This document shows, piece by piece, positions 33,601-48,600 of a DNA stretch of 64,000 bases. How positions within the stretch are numbered: position 1 is the stretch's first letter; every line of letters begins with the position of its first letter. Both the position numbers and the translations under genes were made by a program. Under the pieces are notes generated by a model. The model was not told the DNA's origin and ran no database searches. It worked only from the letters and a program-made list of their open reading frames with translations. The stretch covers positions 1 through 64,000 of the forward strand of contig JAPYXD010000754.1 in the NCBI GenBank assembly GCA_030998225.1, given 5' to 3'. The DNA comes from Diplolepis rosae. Its lineage: Eukaryota; Arthropoda; Insecta; Hymenoptera; Diplolepididae.

Positions 33601-36600
33601 GTTTGGACGTTGAGAGGAATCCGGGTTGGTAGTAATACGCGTTCGAATTCAGGTTTAAATTTTAAGATAATCTACAAGTTTCTGCATAGCAAGAGTATTT
33701 CTTATATCAAAATTTATCACCTGAGACCAAATCCAATTCCAATAAAAAAAAATTGATTAATTTCTAATCATAAGACTGTCATTGAAAAATTATGTTGTTT
33801 TTCAAAGAAAAATAATTTGCAAGCATTTTAGCGATTTTAGAAACAAATTTCTCATGGTAAATATTTTATTTTTTCAAGGTTTTCATATATTTTAATTATA
33901 ATTATAAATTCTATATGTTCATATCATAATGAATATAATTTTTTTAAGAATATATAAGACTAGCTGATGAAACTTGTATTCGCTTTGGAATGATGAATAA
34001 AAAACAAAAGTGAAACTTTCAGTCATAAAAATGGTTTTGGTCTAGGTGAAAAATTCTGAAATAATAAAGAGAATTATCTAAGGGGCGATTTACTACCACT
34101 ATATGATTATCGTTTTCTTTATGAACTCCATTAGAATTGAGGATGAAGTACAAAAAGCCGTGAATTTATTTCAGAATAAATTTTCATCGTTTCTCCCAAG
34201 TGATAAATTTTATTTAATTATCATAACATGACTAAATACGCAAGTGAAATCTTGTTATAGTTCGTTTTTCTCTACTTGAGTAGTTTATTTTTCTGTTCTT
34301 TATTTGTGATTGATTGTGAAGTTTTCTGTTTTAATAAAGATCATAAATCTCGAGCTCTTTTCTTTCCTGAAATACTTCCTGCAATGAAGTTTAAATTATA
34401 CGTGTTCATTGACAGTTTTAATAATTTCAATTGATTGAAATATTGCTAAAATAGCCATTGAAATCAGATTACAAAGTGTACTTTTTAGAAATATGCTCAT
34501 TAATTTATTACTCTTAATTATTATAGTTATTTGTTTGCTTTTTCTATCTCAGATTAATCTATTGGAAAGATAAATAGATGCTGAAAATCTTGCTAACTAA
34601 TTTAGTTATTTTTAGAAATACGATTTCTTTTCCTATCTTATATAAAATATTTACGTCATTGATATCCCTTCTTTCAAACGCCACTTGATTTCAAACGAAT
34701 CGACTTCTCTAGTCCCCTGTGTCTTATAAAACATTGTGCTGAAAATTTAAAAACCTCAACATGAGGAATCAGCAGGCGAAACACGCAATCTTAAGTTGAT
34801 AGCCGAATTTCCAAAGATTTAACACTTTTCAACGATTTAGCACTTTATAAGCTGTACATATTTTATACCAAAAGTTCATCTGTATTTGTTATTGAGAATT
34901 TCTAATAGGAAATGATCATAACTTATGGTCAAGAAATTAATATGATAATAAATTGAATAAATTGGATAAAAAACTATATTGTAAATTGATATCTAGTTTA
35001 TTTATTTGAATTGTGAAGGGATATTCGTATTAAATGAATAAAAAGTATTCATATTAAATTTATAATAGATTGAAACTACTACAATAAAATGTTAACACAT
35101 ACACTCAATATATACTAAAGATTAATTAAATTATAAACTTTATTCAATTAATATTGAATTTAAAAGTTTTTAAACAATATTTAATTCTTTGAATCACTAA
35201 AAACTTTTGATACAATTATAAATTGGCTGAGTCGGTAACTTTGGGTATCATTATTTTAAATTATAAAAAAATAACCAATTCTTTGAATTCTTTCAAATAC
35301 ACTTGAATTTCAATCTTTCGAAATTTTTCATAATAATTCCATAATTTGAATTTCAATAATAAGTATATCGTTTCATTTTAATTATTAATTATTTTATTCC
35401 ATTTTATTTTTCCATCCAACTTTTCTGATATTTTTTCTTTGAATGGTAAAATAATACACATCATTATGAATAAATTTTGTAATAGTTAATTTGGCATGGG
35501 GTCTGGTTTGATACGGATTTATTTGTTTAATTAAGTGATAGAACACATAAAAAATACAAAAGGCAAACGTTTCGGCCACAAATGGGGGCCCTCTTCAGTG
35601 CCAATTAGCTTAATAGTAACCTTTAAATATTTATTAACTAAGACATGCAACTTAATAATTATTGTATTTTTTGTTTTTTTCTTTTTTTCCTTTGCTTATT
35701 GATATTAGAAAAAGATAGAGTAAACATGCGGAAAGACTTATGGGTAAGCGAGTTCCTAGGTGTGAAGGAACCAGGCCGTTCCTGTGGCCGAAACGTTTGC
35801 CTTTTGTATTTTTTATGTGTTCTATCACTTAATTAAAAAAATAAATCCGTATCAAAACTGACCCCATGCCAAATTAACTATTACAAAATTATTATTGTGG
35901 GTCAATAAAACATTGAACATGTACGGAAACATGTCACGATATAATTATGAATAAAACTAACCAATTGTGGAATTGGTCCTTTATTCAATTTTCAAACAAC
36001 GAGGTCAAAATTATTGACTTGATCGATTCATAACTTTCCTCAAAATTATTTAGAATAACATAATCTACAATTAATTTTTGAATTTTTTATAACTCATTTG
36101 ATGCATAAATTTCAAGTTCAAATTATACTGATAATAATAATAAAAATTGAAAATCAATAATTTATAAAAAAATTAGTTCTTAATTAAAAAATTAATTTCA
36201 TTCAGTTTCAAATCATTTTTGATAAAAAAATAAATGAAAACATCACTGTAAACCAACCAACAAAAGAAAGTTTATTTATTTCTTTTATCTCCACCTCAAA
36301 GTCGATCATTTTTTAAAATGATTTATTAAATCAGGGAAAGTGTTCTCATCGTTAATTGCAACCAATTTTGGAAGAGAACTCGAAGCGAGCTTTAGAGAAA
36401 TAATTCCAGACTGCAATTGTTTATTTAACAATGTATATACGGGTATTTAGAGATTTATGTTTTCGCTTTCATGTTACATAAAAGTGGCAACTTTTGTTTA
36501 ATTGGAATAAATTCATTTCCTGAAAGATTCTCTTCAGCTCAATTTGATTTATTTAAACAATTCTTTTCATTTATCAATATTATACAGTTTTATGATTATA

Positions 36601-39600
36601 AACAAAAAATTTTGAACACTTTTAATAATTATAAAAAGTAATTAGAGGATTGTAGATAATCTATCAAAAAATAAAATCAGCCCTGGATTATGAGGATTAA
36701 ATACGAATTTAAACAATCCGAAATTTTTCATCTCAAATTCGCCATCAACGATGATAATATTTTTCTCCATTTTATGAATAATTCTGAAAACTGCTCGATT
36801 TTGAAGTGGAGTTGGCAGGTGAACATTTTCAATGCTGGAGCGCACTCAGAATAAAAATTTGATTCAATGAAAGAAATTAATTTGTTTAAAAGGCTGTTTT
36901 TGATTTAAACAAAAGATTTATTTAAATAAAATAACTTTTGTTTCTTTCAAACAAAATATCTTTGGGCAAAATAAATATTTGTTTAAATAAAATAAATTTT
37001 TCTTCAAAACAAACAAATTATTGCATTCGTATATGGTCAAAGATATAATTTGTTTGATTTAATTCGGAAATTTATTTGACAAATTTCTATTTATATTATA
37101 TATGTCCGCTTTATAAATAAAATAATAATTTTTAAAAATTTTCCGAAGAAGATAGCGATGCAGGAAAATGTAACGCATTATTGTCTTCTACGGAACATTT
37201 GTTAAAATTATTATTTCAATTATAAAGCGCTCTTATATAATTGGTGACGTCACTCCCTAAATCTGAAACAGTAAAAACTCATTGATTCACAGTGAAAAAC
37301 CACTGTTTCGAATGTTATAAGTTTTTCACATAGAAATCAGTGGAATTGACCTGATTTCAGCAGGGAAAGTCACCAGTTAATCAGCGAAATATAGTGGTCA
37401 ACAGTGAAATTCGCTGGTCAACCAGCGGGTTTCCCTACTCTCTAAATCTAAATCAGTTAAATTTTGAATGATTGAATCAGTGATTTGCCTTTTCACTGAT
37501 TCATCAGTGAAAAAAATATTTCTCACTGTCAAATCAGTCAATTTTCACTTAAATAATCAGTGGAATTTGACTGATTTACAGTAACCTCTTTTTAGCTATT
37601 TGAATCAGTCAAATTTCATTGATAATCAGTAGATTTTGACTGATTCAAATTTAGAGAGTAGTGATATCAGTTAAATTTCACTGATGCTATGCGGATGACT
37701 TATAACATTCGAAACAGTGGTTTCTCACTGTTTCTGATTTAGGGAGCGGAGTCTACCACACGGCCTTAACAAAGAAATTGCTGAAAAAAGCAAAAATTCA
37801 ATGCTTTTTTAAATTTTGAATAACTCTTGAAATAATGAATATTTTAGAACTTTTCTTGACTCACTTGAAGATGAGATTTACGTAGAATATCAGTAATGTA
37901 ACAAATAAATTGTAATAATTTTTTTTTTATAATGCAGCCAAAATCTGAATTCATAACGAAAAAGTTGTAAAACTCTAAATTTGTGAAATTATTTATGAAA
38001 GTAATTTTTAAAATTTATTGTATTTTTTAATGATGTTTTGTATTTTTTCATATTATTAATTTTCATAATTTTTTAAATCCATTTTTCAAATATGAGAATC
38101 CTTTGAATTTTCACAACTTTGTTTTTCTAAATTTTAACTTTATTAGTATCAAGAAAAAATCTATCAAAATATTTTCGATACGTTGCTAATAGTCTATGTA
38201 AATTTACCTTTGTGTGAAAAGTTCCAAAATAATCATTATTTCAAGAGTTGTTTGAAATACAAGAAAACTTTGAAATATTGACTTTTTTCGCAAAATCTTC
38301 GTTAATAATCGTGTTTTGTGATCATCAAATGCAGAATTTTGTTACCTTCCATGTTCTTCCAAGGAAATAATTCATTGTATATAATAAAATTATTTTCAAA
38401 ATTTCTTTTCTAAATAATTTTACAAATTTGAAGTTTTACAATTTTATCGTTTTGAGCTCAAATTTTGGCTGCATATAATATAATATTCATTATTTCAAGA
38501 GTTATTCAAAATTTAAAAAAGCTTTGTTTTTAGGGTTATTAAATGCAAAATTTGATTACCTTCCATGTTATTCTAAGGAAAAAATTCATTGTTGGGTATT
38601 TTATACCCAACCTCTCGTGTCTATAATGAAAATAATTAGCATGATTGTTGAAAAATGCATCAATGGAAATCGGAATTATTTTAAATTGGCATTGAGTTTA
38701 CCGCCAACGAAGCTGTACGTGACTGGCCATAACCTGCGAAGCCAAATGTTAAATTTATGTTCCCTCTAAATTTGTTTCAGCCGGATTCTACACGATCGAG
38801 CAGCGGTCGGAGAATTACCGGATCATTTTTCTCAATACGAATTTATGGTTGAATGTCGGTTCGGTGATCGATAATCGTGTGCCACAACGTTCTACGAACA
38901 CCGCTACTGACAATTCGAACGACCCTCTCGGCCAATGGGCTTGGTTCCAATCCGTTCTGGACACCGCTAGAAGTAAAGGAGAAACCGTAAGTAGACAGGA
39001 AACCCTATAGAGCTTGACGTGACATATTCTTTGATTGATAGATGGTATAATTTCACTTGTATAAAGTATCTAAGATTCGCCAAGGTATTTATGAGACATT
39101 TTAGTGCTCGACGTTTCAATATAAGGTCCAATGTCACTAAAACCTACATTAAGCTTCATTTACAGGTATACAAAAGCAACACTATATATCACTTACATGG
39201 GCATTTCCGCAGAAAGTGCCATTTTTTATTGAAAAAAAATTGAAGAATAATCTTGAACCACATATTTTGAACTTTTTTCACATATTCTACATTTGAATTG
39301 AAACACTTTTTTGAGGTGGACCATTTGCTTTAGGCTTGCGGACAATGTATAATCGATACCCACGTTCTAATATGTCGTATCCCACATTTGGAAAATTTTT
39401 CAGGAAACGATAAAAACGTCTTGCTAGCACAAATAAATAAATGTAAACAAATTTTTGTTTTCTACGTTCATAAAAATGCATAAATAATAATAATTAAAAC
39501 AAAAAAAATTATTTAAATAAATTTTATGATATTTATGTGGGTTACGCAAGAAGAAAAAATTAAAATGTATTTTAGAAAGAAAATTGATTTAATCGTTTTA

Positions 39601-42600
39601 TAAATAAATATTGTTTCATCCCATGCATAACATGTTTCTCTCTTATTTTGTATTGTTTAATTCATAATTATTATAATATAACATTATTGATACATTTTAT
39701 TTTTACTATCTTTAATATTGCTTAAAACATTTTTTTTTTCATTTTAAGTACTCTTAATTTTTTTTTTTACTTCAGGTACATTTTCTTGCTAAGATTGTTG
39801 AAGATTTCTTGTCCTCTATCGTCTGGTATTATCACAATTTTTTTTATAATTAATATCATTATCTTCAGGTTTTTTAAATCTATTATTAGTATGCAGTACT
39901 TTGCTTTTAACTTCAAGATAAACTTGATTAGCATTTCGTTTCTCACGTTTAGTCTTTTCAGTTACCTTAACTATATTTTTCCTCTCGACTTCCAAATTTT
40001 TTATTGATGGAGATTGGTCAGAAGCAGAGTCAGTATCATCAATATATTTTATATTATCATAGAAGCAGTGTGTATCTCTTAGCAACATTTTTTTTAATGC
40101 CTGTAATTGTTGCCATTTACTTTTAGTTATTTTTAATCGATCTACAAACAGAGGATTCAGCGGATGCTCTAGATTTAATTGGAGTTGTAAAAATATTATT
40201 TGTAATTACCTTTTTACTCATTTTATTAAATAATTTCTTAAAATAAACTTAAGAATAATCACAAAATAAAAATTGACTGTCACATCGCTGGCGCTGACTT
40301 AACCTATGGATGTGGGATACGACATATTAGAATTCGTGAAAATCGGCATATGGGATACGACATATTAGAATATTTATTTAAAAATATTAAATAAACGATT
40401 TGACTCCTAAGATTTTAATATAAGCTGTAAAACATTATTATCAATCCATTTTTCAAAAAAAAAAGTATCTTTATGCATTATTTAGATAATTAAATCTAGA
40501 AATTTAAATTCATTAATGATAACTATCAAATGAAAGAACACGGAAAAAACAGTATAGTGTATAACACTGAAAAATCAGCATGTACCGAGACTCGAACCCT
40601 AACCACGCACGCATCGATATATTGCCAAACCTTAGTTTACTGAGCTAAGGTATAACATGAGATAACTGTGAAATATATGTAAATTAGAATAAACAAGAGA
40701 TAGAGAGAGATAGTGGTGGATAGAAAAGAGATAAAAAATAGATACAGGTGGATAGATGAGGATTAGGCCGAAATAAAGAAAATGGGGTTGAAAGATATAG
40801 GCATCAATCTGGAGTGACAAAGAGATGTAAAGAAATAGAGGTCGATAGACAAGGGATAGAAACAAATATAGATGGATATACAAAGGACAGAGTGAGCTAA
40901 AAAGACGGGTTTGAAAGGTATAGCTGTGAATTTGGATTGGCAAAGAGATAAAAATGATATAGGTAAATATACAAGAGATAGTCTGAGATTAGGAAAAGGG
41001 GATTGAAAGAAATATATGTAAATTAGGATAAACAAGAGATAGAAAGAGATAGTGATGGATAGAAAAGAAATAAAGATAGATACAGGTGGATAGATGTGGA
41101 TTAGACCGAAATAATGAAAATGGAGTTGAAAGAGATAGACATCAATCTGGAATGGCAAAAAGATATAAAGAAATAGAGGTGGATAGACAAGAGATAGAAA
41201 CAAATATAGGGGGATATACAAAGAATAGTGTGAGATAAAAAAACGGGTTTGAAAGGTATAGCTGTGAATTTGGATTGGCAAAGAGATAAAAAAAGATATA
41301 GGTAAATATACAAGAGATAGTCTGAGATTAGGAAAAGGGGATTGAAAGAAATATATGTAAATTAGGATAAACAAGAGATAGAAAGAGATAGTGGTGGACA
41401 TAAAAGAGATAAAAATAGATACATGTGGATATATGAAGATTAGGCCGAAATAAAGAAATTGGAGTTGAAAGAGATAGACATCAATCTGGAATGATAAATA
41501 GATATAAAGAAATAGAGGTGGATAGAGAAGAGATAGAAATAAATATAGGTGGATATACAAAGAACAGAATGTGATAAAAAACTGGTTTGAAAGATTTAGC
41601 CGTGAATTTGGATTGATAAAGAGATAGAAAGAGATAGTGGTGGATAGAAAAGAGTTAAAAATAGATACAGGTGGATAGAATTTGGATTGACAAAGAGATA
41701 GATAGAGATAGCCATCAATCTGGATTGTCAAAAGGGTATAAAGAAATAGAAGTGGATAGACAAGAGATAGAAAGAAATATAGGTGGATATACAAAGGATG
41801 GAGTGAGATAAAAAATGGGTTTAAAAGGTATAGCTGTGAATTTGGATTGGCAAAGAGATAAAAAAAGATATAGGTAAATATACAAGAGATAGTCTGAGAT
41901 TAGGAAAAGGGGATTGAAAGAAATATATGTAAATTAGTATAAACAAGAGATAGAAAGAGATAGTGGTGGACATAAAAGAGATAAAAATAGATACATGTGG
42001 ATATATGAGGATTAGGCCGAAATAAAGAAATTGGAGTGAAAAGAGATAGACATCAATCTGGAATGATAAAGAGATATAAAGAAATAGAGGTGGATATACA
42101 AAGAATAGAGTGAGATAAAAAATGGGTTTAAAAGGTATAGCTGTGAATTTGGATCGATAAACAGGTAGAAAGAGATAGAGGTGAATAGATTAGGGATATA
42201 AAGAGTTACAGGTGAATAGACGAGGGATAAATTCTCCTTATCTCTTTCTATCTAAGACATAGAAAGCGATTAAAAGTGATAGAAATTGTCTCTCTCTACT
42301 TCCAGCCGAGTATCCACATATGCGTGTTTCGGTAAGGTCTCCTCAGCATGTATAATTTGGGTCAAAATATTACTCCTATGCGGGGAAATTCGCGCACAAT
42401 CGGAAACACTGAATTTGTAAGTGGTGACAAGCAAAAAATTGGTAAAATCATTAATTTTATTGAAGATGACTCTAGCAAGGATCTCTCATGTTTTTAAAGA
42501 ATTCCAAATCACTGGTGTCCCTTATTTAGGAGATGTGGAGGTAGATTTTTATGTACTTTAAGTAACATATGGTATATAAATATAGCTCAAAACACGTAGT

Positions 42601-45600
42601 GATCGAAAAATGACATTTTTCGTGAAAATGCCCATATGTATATAAATAAATATATGGGCGACTATACAACCTGTCGATTTCGTGTTACTCACGGATTTAC
42701 CTCTGTAAATAATATCCTATTAACTCTTCCGTGGTTTATAAAATTCAAAAATTTTCCTACAAGCGTATTAAAATGAGAAAATGCTTTTAATTAATAAATG
42801 TACACCACTTTACAATGAATAATTTACAAAATATCTGGAAACAATTTAAATTTTGATGTATCACTTTGAACGCAAAATTATACTTTTATTAATATAATCT
42901 TTTGAGCGTAGAACGAAATTGGTTGAAATTATGGTATTCTCGTATTTCAAAATGTAATGAGAGATGTGAAAAATATGTACTCCTTATTGGAAAAAAATCT
43001 CGGCTGCTGAAAATAGCGTGACTCATTTTTTTCAAGGAATAAAAATTCAAGAATTTTTGTAGTTTCGTGTCTTCAGCGATTTCACGACTGTAATTTTATA
43101 TAATTGAATATATTCCTCATACAGTAACAAGTAAATTTAAATCCTTTTAAATCATGTTCCTTAAAAAATGAAAAAACTATGATAAGAAAAGTCCCTTAAT
43201 GTTCAAGCGTGAACCACTTGAAATTTTGTTTAATTTTATTAGCTTATATACACCTTAGGGGATAATGAGTTAAAACCCTGCGTGATTAATTGATCTTAGT
43301 AGCACAAATATTGTATGTAAACGCTAAATTTGTGTTACTATTGAACTAGCCAAAAACAAAATATATTTTCCCCTACGTCCCAATAAAAGGTCTTTCAAAG
43401 CCAGAACTTAATTTACTTTTATCAGACACAATGTTAACAAAGTAAAAACGAAAATGCGGTTGAACGAGATAACGGAAAAAAACCTTCTAAAAATGTCAAA
43501 GAAGCGAAAGGAAAACAGAAAAAAGACGAAAAAACAAGTCAAGAGTATCTTTCGAGAAATAAATATAGAGTACTTATGAAAATTGATATTATTTGACATT
43601 TAGATATTTTTCAATACAAATTCAAATAATAAATAATACAAATGAAAATCACTTTCAAACATGATTTCCTGATTAAAAAATTATTTTGCAGTGTATTGTT
43701 CCTCACCCTTTTAGAATTTGAAAAAAAATAAAACATACAAATAAATTAAAATTTAAAGAATTTGAAAATCTTTCTGTGGAAAAAATGACGCTTTCGACTG
43801 CGCTGGGATTCGAGCCCAGGTCTTTCGATTGCCGGTCGACTGCTCTAACCACTGAGCTACACAGGCGTCCGACATCTCTTTCTCCACAGGAAGATCTCCT
43901 TATATCGCCTAGTGGCTCAGCCTTGCGGCTGTAAATGATTTCAAATTATAATTAATTTGAAATTAAAATTTACTTGCATTTTGAAAATTTTCATAACCGC
44001 AAAATGACTGCTCGTAGAAATTCGCCCTTATATGTACATTAACTTTAGTACTGAAAAATCCAATTTTATTCCACAATAATGGTTTCTTTTAAACAACTAT
44101 TTACTTTTCTACCCTACATTTGTCTCATAAGATGGATATACAGGCAAACTTTGAAGATCATTTGATTGAAAACTATCAACTTTTTATAAATAGTTTTTAT
44201 GGTATTAATAAAGCTCCTGGAACTTTTAAAAGTATTTTCTAACTTTGAAAAAAATCTAAAAATTAGATTTTTGAGAAGGTTTTATACGCTCTCCTGAAAA
44301 TTTGTTGTCTTGGTATTTACATACTTCTGCGGTTTTACTCTTCAATTAAACTCAATACAGATGTAATAATAAGTCATTTTCATGTGACTGTAAAGAAAGT
44401 ATTATATATATATATATATCATTCATGACTTAATAGATTGCAAATTTTTATTAATTTTGAGATTAGTTTTGAATCGTTGAAAAATTTCATTTGTTTCACA
44501 TAAAAAGACAGTTTTACAGAAAAATATGTAGTAATTTTTAGAGTTCTATAAACAAAAGGTATTTGTACAGATTCGTACTTTTTTCATCTCTTTGATAAAA
44601 TTCTAATTCTTGTTAGGAAAATTGGAGATTTTAAAAAAAGCTTTTTGAGAATTAAATTTAAAGATAAACGACAACAAATTCGGGAAGATATGTACTTTAG
44701 AAATGTTATTATACATTTTTATCTGCATTATTTGCTTATGATTCTAAAAAAACACAATTATAGATTTGATCTTATCCTAATAAGTGCAAAAAACAGAATT
44801 TTAGAATTCGTAAAAAATTTCTTATATTTCATATTGATGAAATATCCAAAAAATTGTATACTTTTTTGAATGTGATTCTTAAATATATGGCCAAACATTA
44901 TTATCCAAATTATTTTGTTTTCACCTACAGGACTTCTTCTAATTAAAAAAAAACGATGTCTGATGATTACGATTCACGCCAGTTAATAATTACCGATTTT
45001 CGAAATCACTTGAAGTTTAATACATACAAAATCGACACAAATCTTTATAGTTATCATCAAAATCCGTTGATCACCCTCGAAGACCTAACTTAGCTTTTGA
45101 AGCCAAAAAAAGTATATTATGGTGATTGAAAGTTGAAATTTGAATATTTTAGTCATTTTTTAATAAAGTACTCGATTTTTTGGCCTTTTTTAGCAGTAAG
45201 TGCGTTAATAACATTGTAAAAAGAGATTTTTTAATACATTTTTTTAACTCAGTCTGTGCACAATTAAATTATCTAAAAAATAGTGTTTTACTTGTATGCA
45301 TAGCTTTTTTAGTTTTTTTGTAATCGTGCACGGAATTTCAAAAAACATGGTTTTCATAAAATGGGCTTTAAAGTTTTTCGAAGGAAAAAAATCAAATTAA
45401 AGGAAACTTACAGGCATGAGATGTTAATCAGCTATACTTTGAAACTTTCAAGAATATTCTCAGATAATAATTCTAACGATTGAAGCAACGACAAAAAAAT
45501 CGATTTTTTGAAGCTGACTGATGAGGATACCCCCTTAATTGAATGACAAGCTATAACCAATTTGAGAGAGGAAAAAATTTGAACAGATTTTGTTGAAATT

Positions 45601-48600
45601 TGGAACGCATCATTTTCTTGATTTTTGAGACGAATTCCGTCGGAGGAAGTAGAATAAACTTAAATTTGTAAAATAAGGGACAAAAATCAGAAGCGACGTG
45701 TTCGTCGTCGTTAAACAAATTCATTAACCTCATTTGCATTTACTAATTGAATGGTTTGGTTTTAATTAGAAAAATACGTAAATTCTGCCATATCTCGTAT
45801 TCAGTTGAAATGTTTAGCAGGCTGCATGACTCGACTTTTATAGTACATATATATATATATATATACATGTGTATACATATACTTGTCAGCAAAATCAGTC
45901 GTGGAAGTAATGCATAATAGAATCACAAATTACTGCTCGATCGTTTAAACGTGTCAGCAACAAAAGTCACCAATCAGCAATCTCATTGTCATGTCATCGC
46001 AAATCGTAGACTTTTTTCTGAATGGTTCTGGCTCTGTAATTCTCTCCATATGCATATATTTTCACACATGTCGTGAATTCCAATTCCGACGCGAAACGAA
46101 CATCAATTACAATTTTATTCGCCCAATGATTGTTACTGTAAATTAAAACTTTTCAAAGTACCATATAATCTTTTAATGGTGCAGTTTGCAATTCGAGTTA
46201 AAAATGAAGAGAGAATTATTCATTGCCTAAAGAGCTTTAGGTGGAAAAAGCTTATTAGGTACACAGAGATTTTAAAATGTAAATTAATTATTTTATTTTT
46301 TATTCAAAATATTATCTATGACAAATCATTTTTTTTATGATCCTTTTAACTCGAAGCATTTACTTGAATTTCAAGGAAGCTCTATTTACCTCTTAAAGTG
46401 ATTTACTGGTATTACAGACGACTTTTAATTAAATGTCAGTCATGAATTACTCAATAAAACAATATTTTTCTAAGCGATAAATCACATTTATGTTTACATT
46501 TACTTTTATTTAACTTAAATTTGGTTACAGAGAGCTTTTTCCATTTTAATATTGATTTCAAATTTTATATTAATTCTCAGAGAAACTTTAAAAATGGAGT
46601 ATTGTCTCTAATAACATAATAGTATTCAAGATTTATCTATCTTCTCAGTCAGATATATATTTTAGATTTATTAACAAATAAAGTAACAAATGTTAGCTTC
46701 TAAAATTTAAAATTCATGAAATTTCTGTGGAGATAGCGTCATATTATATCCATGTTTGCGATTTCATTTTTGTCCGTGATTTCTAGTAGGATAAATAAAA
46801 TTGTTTCAGAATTTTCTTATTAAAATTAGAATAAGTGATTTTTCTGATAAACTTTGCATAATTTAAAAAAAATACACTGAGAAAAAATGCTATTGAATCA
46901 ATAGCATTTCTTTCTAAAAGCATGTATATTACGGATTCAAATCAATATGCTATAGAATTAGTAATTTGCCTTTTCACTGATTGATCAGTGCAAAAATATT
47001 TTTCAGTGGCAAATCAGTTAATTGTCACTGATTGAATAAATGAACAAATATTTTTCACTATTAAATTAGTTGATTTCCACTGAAGTAATCAGTGAAATTT
47101 GACTGATTTACAGTAACCTCTTTTTAGCTATTTGAATCAGTCAAATTTCACTGATAATCAGTAGATTTTGACTGATTCAGATCTAGAGAGTAGTATACAT
47201 GCTTTTGGAAATAAATGCTTTTGATTCAATAGCATTTTTTTCTCAGTGTAACACAATTTCTAACCAATCTCTATATATTTTTTGTAATTCGTGTTTTAAA
47301 TGACTAATATAAAGCATCAACGATATCGAATTGGTGCGAAATAATTTGAGTTTTAAAGCCCTAGCATATGACGCGTGTTGTTAAAAGCTTAATGACATAC
47401 AAATGAGCATATCAAACTCTAGTGACGACTCTTACCCACATATATTTCCCATATTAAATTGTAGTGATGATAGCGTCAACACATATATTCCCTGTGAGAC
47501 TAATAGCCTTTCCCGAATACACTAGATGTGGTTATTCTCGATGATTAAACTCGTTACACTCGGTGAAAATGAGTATAAATCAAGGTGGCGTTCTGTCACT
47601 ACAATTTTAAATAAAGCAAAAATGAGGATGTTTTCAAATTATCCTGAAAAGGATATTGATGTATGCGGTGTCAGATAGGTTGAATTTAATTAATAGAAGC
47701 ACCAATAAACTCTTCGATTAATTATATTAAACTATATTAAACTTTAATTACTCAGATATTATTTCACTTTGAAAAATTTGGATTTTTTCAACTTCAAATT
47801 CTTCACGATCGTTTATGAAATTTGCTTCGATTAAGGTAGTTGATCCACGGAAATTAGACCTCAGGCAAAGATAGATAATTTTGCTTTCAAGAATAGCAAT
47901 ATTATTATTGTTGGGCTACTTTGGAAGAGAAAAGATTAATTACCATGAAAGAAATTTGAAATAGAGAAAAATCATTTTATTGATAAATTTTATTTTTGCC
48001 CCAACTTTTTTTCTTATCACTTCTTACGAAATTTAAAAAAATTATGCGATTTTAATAAATTACAAATCACGTTTTTAAGAAAAAGATTCCCTACAACTTA
48101 ACCATTTCCAATTTTCGAAAATGAATAAATTATTATCAAATTCAGCAATTTGTTTATAAAAATTTCGTTTTGGAAAATGTTTTTTTAATGGTTTCAGCCA
48201 TTAAAGAATTTATTTTAAAAAATCAGAAACGGTAAAGTTATGAAGATTCTTTTTCCTGAAAAAATGATTCATGATTTATTAGAATCGCATAATTTTTTAA
48301 AATTTGGTAAGAAGCGATAAGAAAAAATCTCCCCGCTTCGCGGACACATTCTCATCGCGCGCAGCTCGTTTTGCTCGCAAGTTTGAGCGCGCCTGGGGCG
48401 CGCAATTCGATCGTCGCGCTTCGCGCTCCGTTTTTTCTGGACCTCGCGCTTCGCGCTCGGTCTTCTGCTCTTCGCATACATTTAAGTTTATTTCTTATAA
48501 TTTGATACTGAAGCTCAAACCAATTTTATAATAATATTACAGATGATGTGAATTACACATTTTCTCAAAGTCACTCTATTTCTTTTTGAATTTAAGTGAA

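Larger units (their letters stand above)
32778..38780 (+). other. Intron 4
   Basis: Contains a 126-bp MITE (32868-32993), a 378-bp palindrome (33213-33590), a 418-bp inverted-repeat element (35473-35890), a diverged repeat (36845-37085), nested MITEs (37253-37746) and a dispersed repeat (about 37830-38560) partly shared with 49990-50220 and 51622-52620. No coding sequence is seen. Confidence 0.75.

Noticed and set aside
40580..40655. Second tRNA on the minus strand
   Set aside because: A B-box-like GGTTCGAGTCT and a D-arm-like hairpin are present, but the acceptor and anticodon arms do not fold convincingly.
40763..41794. 343-codon open frame on the minus strand
   Set aside because: It lies wholly in the 339-bp satellite, whose period is divisible by three and whose sequence lacks stops in that frame. 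Low complexity and no family resemblance.
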